Shown piece after piece: positions 1 to 11,343 of a DNA stretch of 64,000 bases. The translations under genes were made by a program, and so were the position numbers. Numbering within the stretch: the first letter of the stretch is position 1; the number at the start of each line of letters is the position of its first letter. The stretch comes from Triglochin maritima (taxonomy: Eukaryota; Streptophyta; Magnoliopsida; Alismatales; Juncaginaceae), in contig OY821775.1 of NCBI GenBank assembly GCA_963682175.1, positions 13,984,501-14,048,500 on the forward strand, in the 5' to 3' direction. The notes below the pieces were generated by a model that was not told the origin of the DNA, made no database searches, and was given only the letters and a program-made list of their open reading frames with translations.

Positions 1-107
1 TGGCACACTGCCCTTTTTGGAGTTGTTCATCTTGAACCTTTCCAAGACCTTGTCAATGTATGTACGTTGACTGAGGCCAATGAGTCTACGAGATCTATCT
101 CGATATA
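1..107 (-). pseudogene. Copia A1 reverse transcriptase, distal fragment
   Basis: The reverse strand matches A2 at 46331-46437, the stretch just after the RT core that encodes IYRDRSHRLIGLSQRTYIDK and onward. It is the continuation of the polyprotein at 1303-4548 after the solo LTR insertion; bases 103-107 (ATATA) are the left copy of the target-site duplication. Confidence 0.9.
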
Positions 108-1302
108 TGATGCATTGCATACATTGCATCATATGTCTTTCATTTAGATTACTTTTATATCAATAAATGCTACTAAGGTATGTGTTTAGTCTTATTTACA
201 GAATACAGGGACCTGAATGCAAATTTCCCACATCCCGAGCATAAACGCATACAAAAGACTCGTTTCTATCATAAAGACCAAGTTCAAGTTTATCGGGTTT
301 CAAATGGAAATGTATCCAAGCATAAAAGCATTCAAGACCTAATTACGAAAAGAACAAGGACTTAAGCACAAAAGTAGCCGGGGACTTAATTGCAAAAAGT
401 CAAGGACCTAATTGCAAATCACGAGTAGCTTTTATTATTATGGAGAAAATATAAAGAAAAATCAATGTGGATCTCCAAATATATGAAGAAATTAATTCGG
501 ATCTCCAAAGATATGCAAGAATCAATCCAGACGCGCAAATGACATTGAAATCATACCATAAACACACAGGAAAAATCCGGGTCGATTCGGAGCCAAAAAG
601 GTGGCGATTCCGCCGCACCTCAAGAGCAAATTGCGGCGAATCCGCCGCACCAAATTAGATTAATGCTCTAAAATTTTTACCGGTTGCGTGTTGACGCGTG
701 TACTTTCTTATTTCATGCTTAGGTCCCTTGTATCGGCTATAAATAGCCCCGAGAACGATGTTGTGAGGAGTTCTTACTTTTGTTCCATAATTTAGCAATA
801 AAATTCTGTTTCTTCTATTTTGTGTTTTTAGTTTTCTTTTGTAATGCCTCTAGGACCCCTTCTTCCTCCCTCTATGAGTTTCTAACTCTTTCCAAAGGGT
901 GGGGGTGACGGATTTAGGGTGATGAGAAGAGAATAAAGTTATTATTTTAATTTCGTATTAGTATGTTTTGATTACTTGAGTTTATGTTAAATCATTTATC
1001 ATGTAATGCTTTATAACTAATGTGATTTATTATAAGTTTCAGAATTCTCTAATCTAAACCTTAAATCTAAACCTCCACCCAACGGAATTCACAATCTTTG
1101 TTCTTGTTTTAGTTTTAATCGTTCATGTTTCTTGCTTTAGATAATTAAAACCCAAAAATTTCAAAATCAACCTTATTATTGTTCTTTCTTCTCTAATCGA
1201 AAATCAAAAAAATAACAATATCTCTCCCTCCTTGTGTTCGACCCGTATTTGCCACGTCTTCATTGACACCGTGCACTTGCGGTATAAATAAAAATCTCAT
1301 CA
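108..1302 (+). repeat. Solo LTR F of an Athila-like non-autonomous family
   Basis: The 1195-bp unit starts TG and ends CA and is flanked by the perfect 5-bp duplication ATATA (103-107 and 1303-1307); the uninterrupted target exists in A2 near 46331. The sequence is alignable with the LTRs of element C (51608-52784 and 57764-58940) but clearly diverged. It has a TATA box (738-745) set in the inverted repeat GGCTATAAATAGCC (735-748) and GC-rich inverted repeats upstream (603-614 and 632-649). There is no internal region, so it is a solo LTR left by LTR-LTR recombination. Confidence 0.95.
632..649. repeat. U3 palindrome in solo LTR F
   Basis: Arms TGCGGCG and CGCCGCA with loop AATC. It lies about 90 bp upstream of the TATA box, the same layout as in element C. 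Confidence 0.7.
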
Positions 1303-4300
1303 ATATATCTTGATTCCCAAGATGTATTGAGCCTCACCCATATCTTTCATTGAAAATGCAGATTTCAATGAACTTCTCGTTTGCTCAAGCAAAGGAATAT
1401 GATTGCCCATAAGCAATATGTCATCGACATATAAGATTAGGAATACTACATGGCTCCCACTAACCTTCTTGTATATACAAGGTTCTTCCTTACTTTGAAT
1501 GAGGTGAAGCTTTTTCACTTCCTCGTCAAAGCGTTTGTTCCAACTCCTTGATGCTTGCTTCAATCCATAAATGGATCTTTGAAGCTTGCATACCTTTTCG
1601 CTATTCTTTGGATCTTCAAAACCTTGAGGTTGTACCATGTACACATCCTCCTCCAAGTTCCAATTAAGGAACGCCGTTTTGACATCCATTTGCCATATTT
1701 CATAATCATGAAATGCAGCAATAGCGAGCAATATCCGAATAGACTTGAACATGGCAACCGGTGAAAAAGTTTCATCATAGTCAATTCCTTGAACTTGAGT
1801 GAAACCCTTCGCTACAAGCCTCGCTTTGTAGGTTGTTAAGTTCCCATCCATGTCCATTTTCCTCTTGAAAACCCATTTATTTTGAATGACATTTTTCCCT
1901 TGAGGAAGGTCAACCAAGTTCCACACTTGATTATCATACATGGATTCTATTTCGGATTCCATGGCCTTAAGCCATAGTTTGGAGTCTTCCCTTTCCATTG
2001 CTTCTTGGAAGGTCAAGGGATCATTGGTATCTAGTACCATGATTTCATGAGGTCCCAGATACAAGTCGGGTTTCTTCCTTTCCCTTGTTGACCTTCTTAG
2101 TTCTTTTGGTTCTTCTCGTGTCTCTCGAACTTCTTCCACAATTTCTTGAGGAGTTGGTTCACGTTCAATTCTTGAACGTACACTTGGTGGGGATGATTGA
2201 GATTCTCTCACAATTTCTTGTGATGGTCTCTCGCCCACGCTCCCACTAACCAAAGGAATCTCGGTTGGGCCTTTATGATCTTGAACGTCATCATTCGTGT
2301 CATGATCTTGTAGAGTATCTTGAGTTTCCTCAAGCACAACCCTACTCCCACTACTTTTTACTCTTTCTAGAAATTCATTTTCCAGAAATGTGGCATCCCT
2401 CTCTACAATCACTCGATTGGAGGTGATATGCCAAAAGTAGTATCCTCTTGTCTCACGAGGATAATCAATGAAGAAGCACTTATCCGCTTTTGGTTGAAGT
2501 TTGGTCGACATCAATTTCTTGACGTAAGCCTCACAACCCCAAATCTTGAGAAAACTGAGCTTAGGTGTTTTACCACTCCATAGCTCATAAGGAGTTTTCT
2601 CCACGGATTTGGATGGAACATTATTTAGTGTGTAAGCCGCAGTTTGTAGTGCATAACTCCAAAAGTAAAGAGATAATTCCGCATGACTCATCATTGACCG
2701 AACCATGTCGAGCAATGTCCTATTCCTCCTTTCGGATACCCCATTCCACTGAGGTGTACCGGGAGGGGTGAGTTTAGGTACAATACCAAACTCTTTTAGG
2801 TATGAGTCAAATTCGGCACTTAAGTACTCACCTCCACGATCCGTTCGTAGAGACTTGATTTTCTTGTCGAGTTGGTTCTCTACTTCATTCTTGAATTCTT
2901 TGAACTTCTCAAAGGACTCAGTTTTGTTTCTCATTAGATAAACATAGCCATAACGACTATAATCATCCGTGAACGTAATGAAGTACCTGAAACCATCTCG
3001 TGCACTACTACTCATTGGACCACATACATCGGAATGTATCAAATCCAACAAGCCACTCGCCCTTGGTCCTTTCTTCTTGAAAGCCTTTTTGGTCATTTTT
3101 CCCATTATACATGGTTGGCACGTATCCAATGATTTAAAATCAAGTAGACCAAGAAGGTTAGCTTCTTGCAATTTTTTGATGCGCTTTTCATTTATGTGAC
3201 CAAGACGATAGTGCCACAAGAGAGTATCATTCTCGTGAGTGGTTTTAAGTCTTTTGTTATTGATATTAAAGATTTGTTTATCATTCAATTCAAGCAAATA
3301 GAGATCATTCCTTATGAATGCATTTGCATAGAAAACATCATTCTTGGATATAGACAAGCAAGAATTTGAAATATTTATATTGAAATTATCCATATCTAAA
3401 CATGATACAGAAATAAAGTTCTTGCTAATCGAAGGCACATAATAAACATTCTTTAGACATAAATTTAAACCACTACATAATTGAAGCACCACAGAACCTT
3501 GTGCAACCGCAGACACGTTCGCACCATTTCTGACCTTCAATTCTACCTCGTTCCTTACGAGTTCCTTCCTATTCATGAGTAGCTGCACATTAGAAACTAT
3601 GTGAGCACAAGATCCGGTATCTATTACCAAATCCTGGACAGAGGTGGCTAAATTTATTTCAATAACAAATATACCTTTGGCCTTTTTGGGGCACCGACGT
3701 TCAATCACTCCGTTGTCAAGGTCTTCCTTGTACTTGGGGTAATTTAGCCGGATGTGTCCTTTTTCACCGCAGTGAAAGCACTCCGTATTGGGAGTTGGAG
3801 ATTTCTGAGATTTCCCCCTCGAGGCACTCGCACGAGCACCTCCTACTCCCTTGCTCTTGATTGAACCACTTTTGGTAGATTTGCCCTTTCCTTTACCAAT
3901 CTTTTGGCTCCTCCCATGGACGGCAAGGACTTGCTTGTCCCTACCCTTGCCCATGTCAACTTCAGCAGTTTTGAGAGCGTTGTGAAACTCCTCAAGACTC
4001 ACCCCTTTTTCACGCACGTGATAGTGAATCACAAAGTCCTTGAAGGACGGGGCTAGAGAGCCAAGAATCATATCTTCAGCAATGTCCTCGGGCATTGGTG
4101 AAGAGAGCTTTGCCAACTTCTCAAGGTACCCTTGCATCGTGAGAAAATGCATGGATACCGATGTTCCCTCTGCCATATGGCACCTCGTGAGTGCGATGGT
4201 GGTCTTATAGTGCTCCTTTCGGGCACTATCCATGAACATCTTTGATAAAGCCTCCATGGTCTTCTTGGGTTTTGAATCCAAGTATTTCGCTTGAAGCGAG

Positions 4301-4548
4301 TCACCCATGGATGCTAGCATAAGACCGTGAACTTGGTTCTCTTGGTCTTCCCACTTGGCTTTAGCCTCTTTCTCTTCATCGGTTAATCTCTCATTCCACT
4401 TTGGGATTGGACCTTCCAAAATGTGAGATAGTTTCTCAAACTTTTACACGATGTTGAGTTTGAGTTGCCAACTAATGAAGTTTGAGCCATCATTTGCGAA
4501 AGGGTGTTTTTCTATCATGGATCGTACGATAGGTTGGATGTTTGACAT
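1303..4548 (-). pseudogene. Copia A1 gag-protease-integrase-RT polyprotein, interrupted
   Basis: The frame starts with MSNIQPIVRSMIEKHP at 4548 and is open to the solo LTR junction except for one stop at 4444-4446 (TAA where A2 has the Leu codon TTA). In order it shows gag, a CCHC knuckle (CFHCGEKGHIRLNYPK; its last Cys is Tyr), an aspartic protease with DTGS, the GAG-pre-integrase LWHYRLGH, integrase with D (HSDVCG), D (RTDRGGEY) and E (SERRNRT), and RT with the YVDD active site near 1411-1430. Compared with A2 it has AFLNWNL instead of AFLNGNL in RT. The polyprotein served particle formation, cDNA synthesis and integration. It is non-functional here because of the stop, the zinc-knuckle change and the LTR insertion. 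Confidence 0.93.
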
Positions 4549-6030
4549 TTTTCTACAAAATAAATCATATAGGATTTTAATGCCAATTTTATGTTTTAAT
4601 ACACATGTATACATATATTGAATATAAATGTAAATGTTGCAAATAAAAATTTTGCCCATAAATGCAACAATCCAAGATCCCATCAATCGTAATATAGACT
4701 AGCTAAGGGTTATCGAATACATTATAATATCAAGGTAAGAAAACATTTTCTAATCACAACCTTTTTGAATTTTAGCAACATTTAGCATCTTCAAACTCTT
4801 GTGACTCTTGTCGTTTTAGTTATGAGGGAATACGACCTATCCTCGTAAGAAAAAGTTTTTCCCAAAACCGAGCGAGGGCTCTAGGTAATGTTAAGAAAAG
4901 TTATTTTCATTTGATACGAGATACGTTTATCCATTGTATTCACAACTAAACATACTTGGGGTTCACTAGGGTGAAACACTCCTCATATATTTAATTGTGG
5001 CACAACAACAGACAACCATTATATCTCCCACTATTCCCAAAGATGGAGGGAGCTATCTCCCGCTAAGGGCGAGCAGAGTATCCCTCGATCAATGGCTGCT
5101 AGTGGATGAAATAAGAAGGAAATTTATTCTTAATTTTTTGTTTGGACAATTTAACATGTGATTTAGAATTTTAGGTTATCATGCATATTACTAATCATAC
5201 ACATCCTAACATTCAACACATTCATCACATGCATAACAAGATAAAAACAGAAATTAAACATTCACACAATCCACATCGTGTGAGTTTATATGTTCCCTTC
5301 GATCCCTGATCTTCGATCCTCGATCGATGCGCTACAGCGGCGACTTCCTCTTGCACCGGAGATGTAGATTTTACAGAAAATAAACATGCTCCTCACATTC
5401 GATAAAAACCGACTAGTGCAAGTCCTATGTAAAAACCTCTCATATGCAAATGCAACTATCTAAAAGACGGAAAGAGAGAGAATTTTGGCTTTTACATACA
5501 TAAGCCCCTGTATAATAATGATTATAAACATTCATAGGCGCTGATTTGGAACATATAAACTCACAATTCCTGCAAAAAAACTCGAGCATCCATGCACGCA
5601 ATATCGCTATAAACTATACACCCTAGTTTATCAAGCATCTAGAATCCCAAACAATTCTTTGAAAAATATTTTGAAATCCATTAAAAACGTTTTTCATGCA
5701 TCCATAGTTCAAAAATTAATTATGAACCGCCGTCCATCCAATTTCCAATGGAAAGATGAATCGCAGTTTTTCGGTTTTGTTGATTCTCTTATAAAATAAT
5801 CGTTTATACTTAAAACGAAATTATTGCAAGTTAGACAAATGTCTAAATCTTAATTCTAATAATTACATGGCATGTTTTAAAACACTTAAAACATTCAGAA
5901 CGAATTATTATGGAGAATTACATCAACAAACATTCATAGACCGAAAAAACCGGTAAATCGAATTGTTTAAATCCTAGATGATAACCTAAATTCGTTTACA
6001 GCCTTAAATCATGAGAAAATTGAACCCTAA
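4549..6030 (-). other. A1 5' leader, non-coding
   Basis: About 1.5 kb between the primer-binding site and gag, alignable with A2 41604-43090. No gene is visible. A GATCGAGGATCGAA-type repeat that is doubled in A2 (42306-42341) is shorter here (near 5300-5325). Confidence 0.8.
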
Positions 6031-6042
6031 GCTCTGATACCA
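6031..6042 (-). promoter_or_regulatory. A1 primer-binding site (initiator tRNA-Met)
   Basis: The reverse strand reads TGGTATCAGAGC one base inside the LTR end (6044), the usual plant copia site complementary to the 3' end of initiator tRNA-Met. Confidence 0.95.
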
Positions 6043-6043
6043 C

Positions 6044-8094
6044 TGTAGGATTTCATGTTTAATTGTACATATTTTTTTTCGAAATTTTTATGCACAATAA
6101 GGATCAATTTACAATTTTCTATGATTTATTTCATGCATGCATCAATTTGTTTCAATAACTAGTTTCAAAACTTTATTAAAACAAATATGGTCTCCGAAAT
6201 TCATACCTAGAAGTTCTCTAAAACTTCTTGAATATTCGGAGACGTTGGGGATGCTCCTCGCTGCGCTTGATGTCTCCGAGTATTCACCAAACTCTAAACA
6301 AGATCGGAGAAAGGGAAGCTAGTCTCTCAATCTCCGATAGGGTTTAGAATCCAATTACTAACCCCTCTTTAATTCTCTTGAGAAGATGATCTCTTAAGAA
6401 CTAAAACTAAACTTAAGAATTAAGGAATTTTCGTGGAGAATTATGTAGAGAGAATTTTTGCATGAGAAAGCAATGAATGAATTAATGAGGTAATGAGATA
6501 AACTTGTATTTATAAGTTCTCTCCAAATTACCTATTCATGTGCAACCTCTTGCCCATGATTTCATGCAAAATTCCATCTAACCATCCATTATTTAATAAT
6601 AAATAATATTAGCCACGAATTAAATCAATTATGGACCAATTCCATGCATGATCTAATTAATTCTTAAATTAATTCTGCACAAAACCGTCTGGACCGGTCG
6701 ACCGTTTGGAGGTTCGGTCGACCGCTCGAACCTGGTTTCGGTTGACCGTTCAATAACTCGGTCGACCGTTCGTAACAGGAATTATTCCATCTCGATGTTC
6801 GGTCGACCGACCGATTACTTTCGGTCGACCGTTCGAACAGATGAAAATTCCCTGTTATCGGTCGAGACATGTCCGGTCGACCGTGCCCGATCGGTCGACC
6901 GTGTACTGCTAACCGGTCGACCGTTTGAGCACTGTTCTGCAGACTTGTCAAATTTCGGTTTAACCCCTACAAAATTTGACATTTCGGGATTAGTAGTAAA
7001 TTCACAACTTATGTAACATATTATCCTATGCAATGATCAATCATTACACCCCATAATATTTACATCACATATGAATATTATTTAGATTCTAATTATGTTA
7101 TTAATCACAACATAATTTTGATTTTGCTTGTTCACCCCATGTGTCATATTTTCTACATGAAACCTGACACATCTTATGAACTCAAAATCCCCATTTCTTG
7201 TTTCCCAGTTTTCCAGTGTGACCTATGGGAGGATCTAAACTAAGTTGGTAGTGATATTAAAAGCTTAATATCACAAGCTATAAGCGGTATCTAGCTACAC
7301 ATTATAGCTCCCAATTAGTTAGATGTCTTAATTCCACTCGAACCAAAACCTGATCCATTTAGTGATGGAGTGCACCACTTGTGTCCGTCCCTTGCCTCAT
7401 GATATTAAGAATACACACAAAGTAGTATTCTGTCATCTTTGTCTTAGTATTCATTTCTTGATCTCTTTAAGCTAGTTATAAATATGTGACTTAACTCAAA
7501 TCACATTGTGCACATTATAACTTTGCTTTATCAAGGGGCCCACTAATATCATCACTCAATTAAGAGGGGCAATGATAGTCTTTTGACTAACTATCTTCTC
7601 CAACAAAAGTTGTACTTAACCAACCAATGCCTTTACACTACACTTATCGATAGTTCAAGACACTGATCTAATTAAGTATTCCTTAAGTGATTAGATATAA
7701 GTCTCATATCAAAGGACCAAAGACACAGTAAAATATTAATGACACAGAAACACATTTCTATAATATTTTACTTATTAGGTCTATTCAGTATACAAAAGTA
7801 ATATTTTCCTCTTTTGCATACCCGTGTTGTCACTCACTTGTAGAGCTACAATGATCTATGACCAACACGACAATCTTAACCCGGTAATCAATGTCCCATG
7901 TTAATTACAATGATTGCGAATATCTTTTGTTTTATGTAAACCAATATCTTTTAGAGCTCTACGGTTAAGGACCAAGAGTCTGTTTCTTAACACTTCTAAA
8001 AGACGAATAACATAAACAAGGAACAAAATGATTTCTCATTCAATTCATAATAATTGGCATTTAAAAGTAAAACTTTTAGAACACATTCCCTTCA
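6044..8094 (-). repeat. A1 5' LTR (2051 bp)
   Basis: On the reverse strand it begins TGAAGGGAATGTG (8094 downward) and ends CCTACA (6044). It is alignable with both A2 LTRs except for the palindrome block at 6695-6923. A TATA-like TTATAAATA lies near 6504-6512 on the reverse strand. Confidence 0.95.
6695..6923. repeat. GGTCGACC palindrome array in A1 U3
   Basis: Eight intact copies of CGGTCGACCG sit in about 230 bp, with two decayed ones (CGGTTGACCG and CGGTCGAGAC). The array is some 190-420 bp upstream of the TATA box in the transcription direction. Copy spacing differs from A2 although the LTR on both sides is conserved. Confidence 0.9.
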
Positions 8095-8205
8095 CCCCGG
8101 TGAGCTGAACCTTCTACTGAATTTGACCGCACTTACACATAACCACAGGGAGGTGATTTGGAGAGGTGAAACCTATTTTTCAGACATTTTGACCTGAAGG
8201 AGCTC

Positions 8206-8808
8206 TTGACGAAGGGGATGGATTTGTCCAACGAGGCGATCGACAGTATGCTATGTGTACTGGAAGAGCACCAAAAAATAGAAAACTACCCCCAAGAGGT
8301 AATTTGTATTCCAAGCTTCTTTTCGGATACCATTTTGAACGACCAAGGCCAAACCATTGAAGAGTGCCTGGCGCCCAGACTACAAGGCGTCGAGCCTGGA
8401 AGTGTCGTCATTGCACAACCAATGCTATTGGCAGAACATTGGACCCTGGTGGTTGTTAGTGAGTTGGTCGAGGAGATCCTGCATTACAATAGTTGTTGTA
8501 GGGGGCTACTTCGATATGAGAATGCTGACAGTGCAGTTGGCATACATGAATGTTCGGCCAAAGACGTGGGTGAATTCTAGAGAACCCGTCTTAAGGTGAA
8601 CTGACGAGTGAGATACCTGAGGGACATGTGCCAAAGACAAATGTCGGGAAGCAACTACTGCGGTGTTTTTGTTTACTACTGGATAAAATGTCTCATGCGA
8701 AAGCTCTCCCCAACGGAACAAAAAGACCCCAAGACACTTCACTCGGTCAGGGGTGAAATGGCCATGACATTATTAAGGGATTCCCGCACTTGTGTGGGAT
8801 TAAAGTAG
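8206..8808 (+). pseudogene. Ulp1-like (C48) cysteine protease remnant of MULE E
   Basis: In family terms this is a SUMO/ubiquitin-like protease domain. Visible motifs are MDLSNEAID at the start, the catalytic His-Trp in AEHWTLVVV (about 8439), an ILHYNS block where the family usually has Asp (here Asn), and the catalytic Cys in SGSNYCGVFVYYW (about 8645-8685). The His and Cys parts are in different frames, so there is at least one frameshift between about 8560 and 8610. The N-terminal part would lie left of A1. Gene capture by the MULE is an inference from position. Confidence 0.72.
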
Positions 8809-8883
8809 TGGTTTGTAAATTAACATATACATTTTAGATTGCAATTTTTAAGTTTTCATACTTCAAAGTAATATTGTACACAT

Positions 8884-9540
8884 GTATGTCGGTTGATCGA
8901 CGCGTCAGCACGAACCTTTACTGAAAAAGAACATAAACCCACTTAAAAGGGGAAATGCGAACTTAAAAAGTTAAAACGCCCACTTAAAAAGGACAAATTC
9001 AAATTAAAAAGGTCACTCATTTACTTAAGAAGAACATACACCTACTTATAAAGTACAAACCCCTACTTAAAAAGGGACAAGCTCATTACGACATCCTCCC
9101 ACAGAAGGTAACATGTATGTTGGTTGATCATTGCGTAATCGCGAACCCTTTCTGAAAAAGTACATAAACCCACTTAAAATGGAAAAACCCCAACTTAAAA
9201 AGTTAAAACGGCTACTTAAAAAGGACAAATTCAAATTAAAAGCGTCAGGCTCATTTACTTAAGAAGAACATATGCCTACTTATAAAGTACAAACCCCTAC
9301 TTAAAAGGTACAAGCCGATTTACGACATCCTCCCACAGAAGGTCACATGTATGTTGGTTGATCGTTGCGTCAGTGCGAACCCTTACTTAAAAAGTACATA
9401 AACCCACTTAAAAGGGAAAAACACCAACTGAAAAAGTGCAAACGCCCACTTAAAAAGGACAAACCCCTACTTAAAAGGTACAAACTCATTTACAACTTCC
9501 TCCTTCATTGGGACAAAAACGTTCTTACAAAGGCAATGCG
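8884..9540. repeat. Tandem repeat, about 232-bp period, built of TTAAAAAGGACAAA-like units
   Basis: Copies begin with ATGTATGTyGGTTGATC at about 8884, 9115 and 9349; the third is truncated. Inside each copy a short unit close to CTTAAAAAGGACAAA recurs every 16-20 bases. The same short unit fills the intron at 19839-20340 of the same MULE. It lies between the 3' ends of the two MULE genes. Confidence 0.9.
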
Positions 9541-9639
9541 TACTTAATGAAAGAAAATGTGCTTTCTCACTTTGTTAAAGAGCATGCTACTCGTAATATA
9601 ACTTCAAGTCCTAATCGTCAAAATCTGGATCCCCTGGGC

Positions 9640-10577
9640 TAGGCGCGATTTGATGCAGGGGAGATTTGCCCTTCCATCGAGCTCTTCTCTACTTTGAGGC
9701 CATTTCTTTGGCTTCTTTGAAGTATTTTATCGGCTAAAGAAACTCGACGTCTCGTAGGAGGTCTTCCTCGACGGGTGACCTTATCTGGATTGCACAAACA
9801 GGTACCGCCAGGCACAACTTCATCGACTATGGGAGGGCCCTCGGTAATGTTCATACGTGACCTCAGCCACTTCATACACTTCACGGCATTAAGATACCTT
9901 TCATGAGAAATGAATGCTTCCTGTGCGATTCAAAGAGCACGACCCATTATGTCGGCATGACGACACAACACATCATTCTCCATCATGCCATCGTCTTGGT
10001 ACATCTTGTCTCGATAGCTCCTTTGAATATCCTTTCGCCAACGATTTGTCATGTAAGACTAGGGGAGTAATCCATTAGGATCTACGCGTGAAAATACGAC
10101 CAGCACGTTGCAGCAAAGAAGACCAACACGCTAAAACTGTCTACAATCGCATGTAATGTTCAGACTTGTCTTTTGTACAAGGAAACATTTCGATAATAGA
10201 TGCTCACACGTCCGTACACATTCAGTAACCTTGTAATGCAACACGTCGTTGGATTAGAACTCCTCGGTTAGGTCGCAGTTCATCATCTTACCAATTTGTA
10301 ACTGGACTTTCTTGAAAACCCCTACGGTATACAACTCGCTCATTTGCCTCTCGAAAGGGATATATTGAGACCAATTGGGGTTTCTTATGAAGGAAATCGA
10401 ATTCTGATTAAGCTTCCTTCTCGTACTTGTGACGGAGAGCAACTTGGTATTGTTGAACGAACTGCTTAAGGGTGGTTTTTGAAGATAAGAACTTGTCAAA
10501 GAACGCATTCATACTTTCGCTTCTTTGGGTAGAAGTCATTCCCATGAAAAAGCAATCACCCAAGTAAGCAAGACTCA
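9640..10577 (-). pseudogene. FAR1/MULE transposase, C-terminal part (element E)
   Basis: Read leftwards from the CACTA junction the frame gives SLAYLGDCFFMGMTSTQRSE then SMNAFFDKFLSSKTTLKQF, the conserved FAR1/MULE signature, then FERQMSELYTVGVFKKVQLQ and, near 9780, the basic C-terminal signature KVTRRGRPPTRR. An in-frame TAA follows YEKEA (about 10409). FAR1-type transposases are DDE enzymes related to the FHY3/FAR1 transcription factors; the intact STQRSESMNAFF motif favours transposase family membership, but stops, frameshifts and the CACTA insertion make this copy dead. Confidence 0.82.
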
Positions 10578-10599
10578 CACTACTACAGAAAAGGTAATA

Positions 10600-11025
10600 T
10601 ACGTCGGATGTATGGGGCTATACACGTCGGATATAAGCACACCCCTATCCGACGTCTAGGTGTGCGTCGTCTATACATAGACGTCGGCCATAATTAGACG
10701 CCGACGTGTATTCATTAACGTATAGACGTCGGTCACCTTATCGACTGATGTCTATACGTTAACGAATACACGTCGGTTAACTAACATACGACGCCTATAC
10801 TTTAGGGATAGACGTCGGTTAACTACCATACGACGCCTATACTTTAGGGATACACGTCGGTTAACTACCATACGACGCCTATACTTTAGGGATACACGTC
10901 GGTTAACTAACATACGACGCCTATACTTTCGGTATAGACGTCGGTTTCAATATAAAGCCGACGTCTATTCCTTTCTTCAGAGGAATAGACGTCGGCTAAT
11001 AGAAACAGTCGTCGACTATTCCTAA
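10600..11025. repeat. CACTA left subterminal repeat array
   Basis: Roughly two dozen copies or part-copies of ACGTCGG / CCGACGT lie in 425 bp, in both orientations, often as TATAGACGTCGG. Such arrays are established binding sites for TNPA-like proteins in En/Spm. Confidence 0.9.
10770..10937. repeat. Four tandem 42-bp units in the CACTA end
   Basis: Units start at 10770, 10812, 10854 and 10896 with ACGTCGGTTAACTA. They differ at only a few bases (TAACATA/TACCATA, GATAGACG/GATACACG), so the array expanded recently within the subterminal region. Each carries the ACGTCGG motif and an inverted CGACGCC. Confidence 0.93.
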
Positions 11026-11343
11026 ACCTGGACAAAAAAAATAGAATTCGACGAAATTGTTTTTAGTCATCGTCGTCGTGTACATACAACTGCACCAAAT
11101 TCGTTCACCTATCAATTTGTTCACAAATACTCACAATTTCATCCACATACATCCACAATTTCATACAAGCACAAACAAACAAGCATACATGCATAAACAT
11201 AAACATACAACCATACATGCACAAACATACAAACATACACAATTGACATTCAACACACTTGCAATTAATTCATTCTAAAATTAAGGCGATTATATTAAGG
11301 CATAAAGTGTAGGTTTGTAATACAAGTGCACTTGTTAACTAAA
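11026..11343. other. CACTA 3' flank of gene 2, non-coding
   Basis: The stretch holds an A/C-rich low-complexity run of ACAAACATACA-like units (about 11090-11245) and no gene. It lies between the stop of gene 2 and the subterminal array. Confidence 0.7.

Larger units (their letters stand above)
1..8094 (-). mobile_element. Angela-like Ty1/copia retrotransposon A1, partial, minus strand
   Basis: The element reads right to left: 5' LTR (6044-8094), primer-binding site, leader, then one long gag-protease-integrase-RT frame. RNase H and the 3' LTR lie beyond the left edge. It is the same family as A2 (39517-49364): proteins and LTR flanks are nearly identical. The 5 bases outside the LTR are CCCCG (8095-8099), which should recur beyond the left edge if this is the target-site duplication. 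It is inserted in MULE E next to a Ulp1-like gene. A solo LTR (108-1302) interrupts it. The gag-pol domain order (integrase before RT) is Ty1/copia; the 2 kb LTRs and initiator-Met PBS fit the Angela/BARE group, which is an inference. Confidence 0.93.

Noticed and set aside
3166..3369. Plus-strand frames opposite the copia polyproteins
   Set aside because: They are shadows of the minus-strand copia frame; the same shadows occur opposite A2.
8884..9540. A CRISPR-like array
   Set aside because: The repeats are degenerate, overlap at two periods, have no unique spacers of constant length and lie in a plant transposon.
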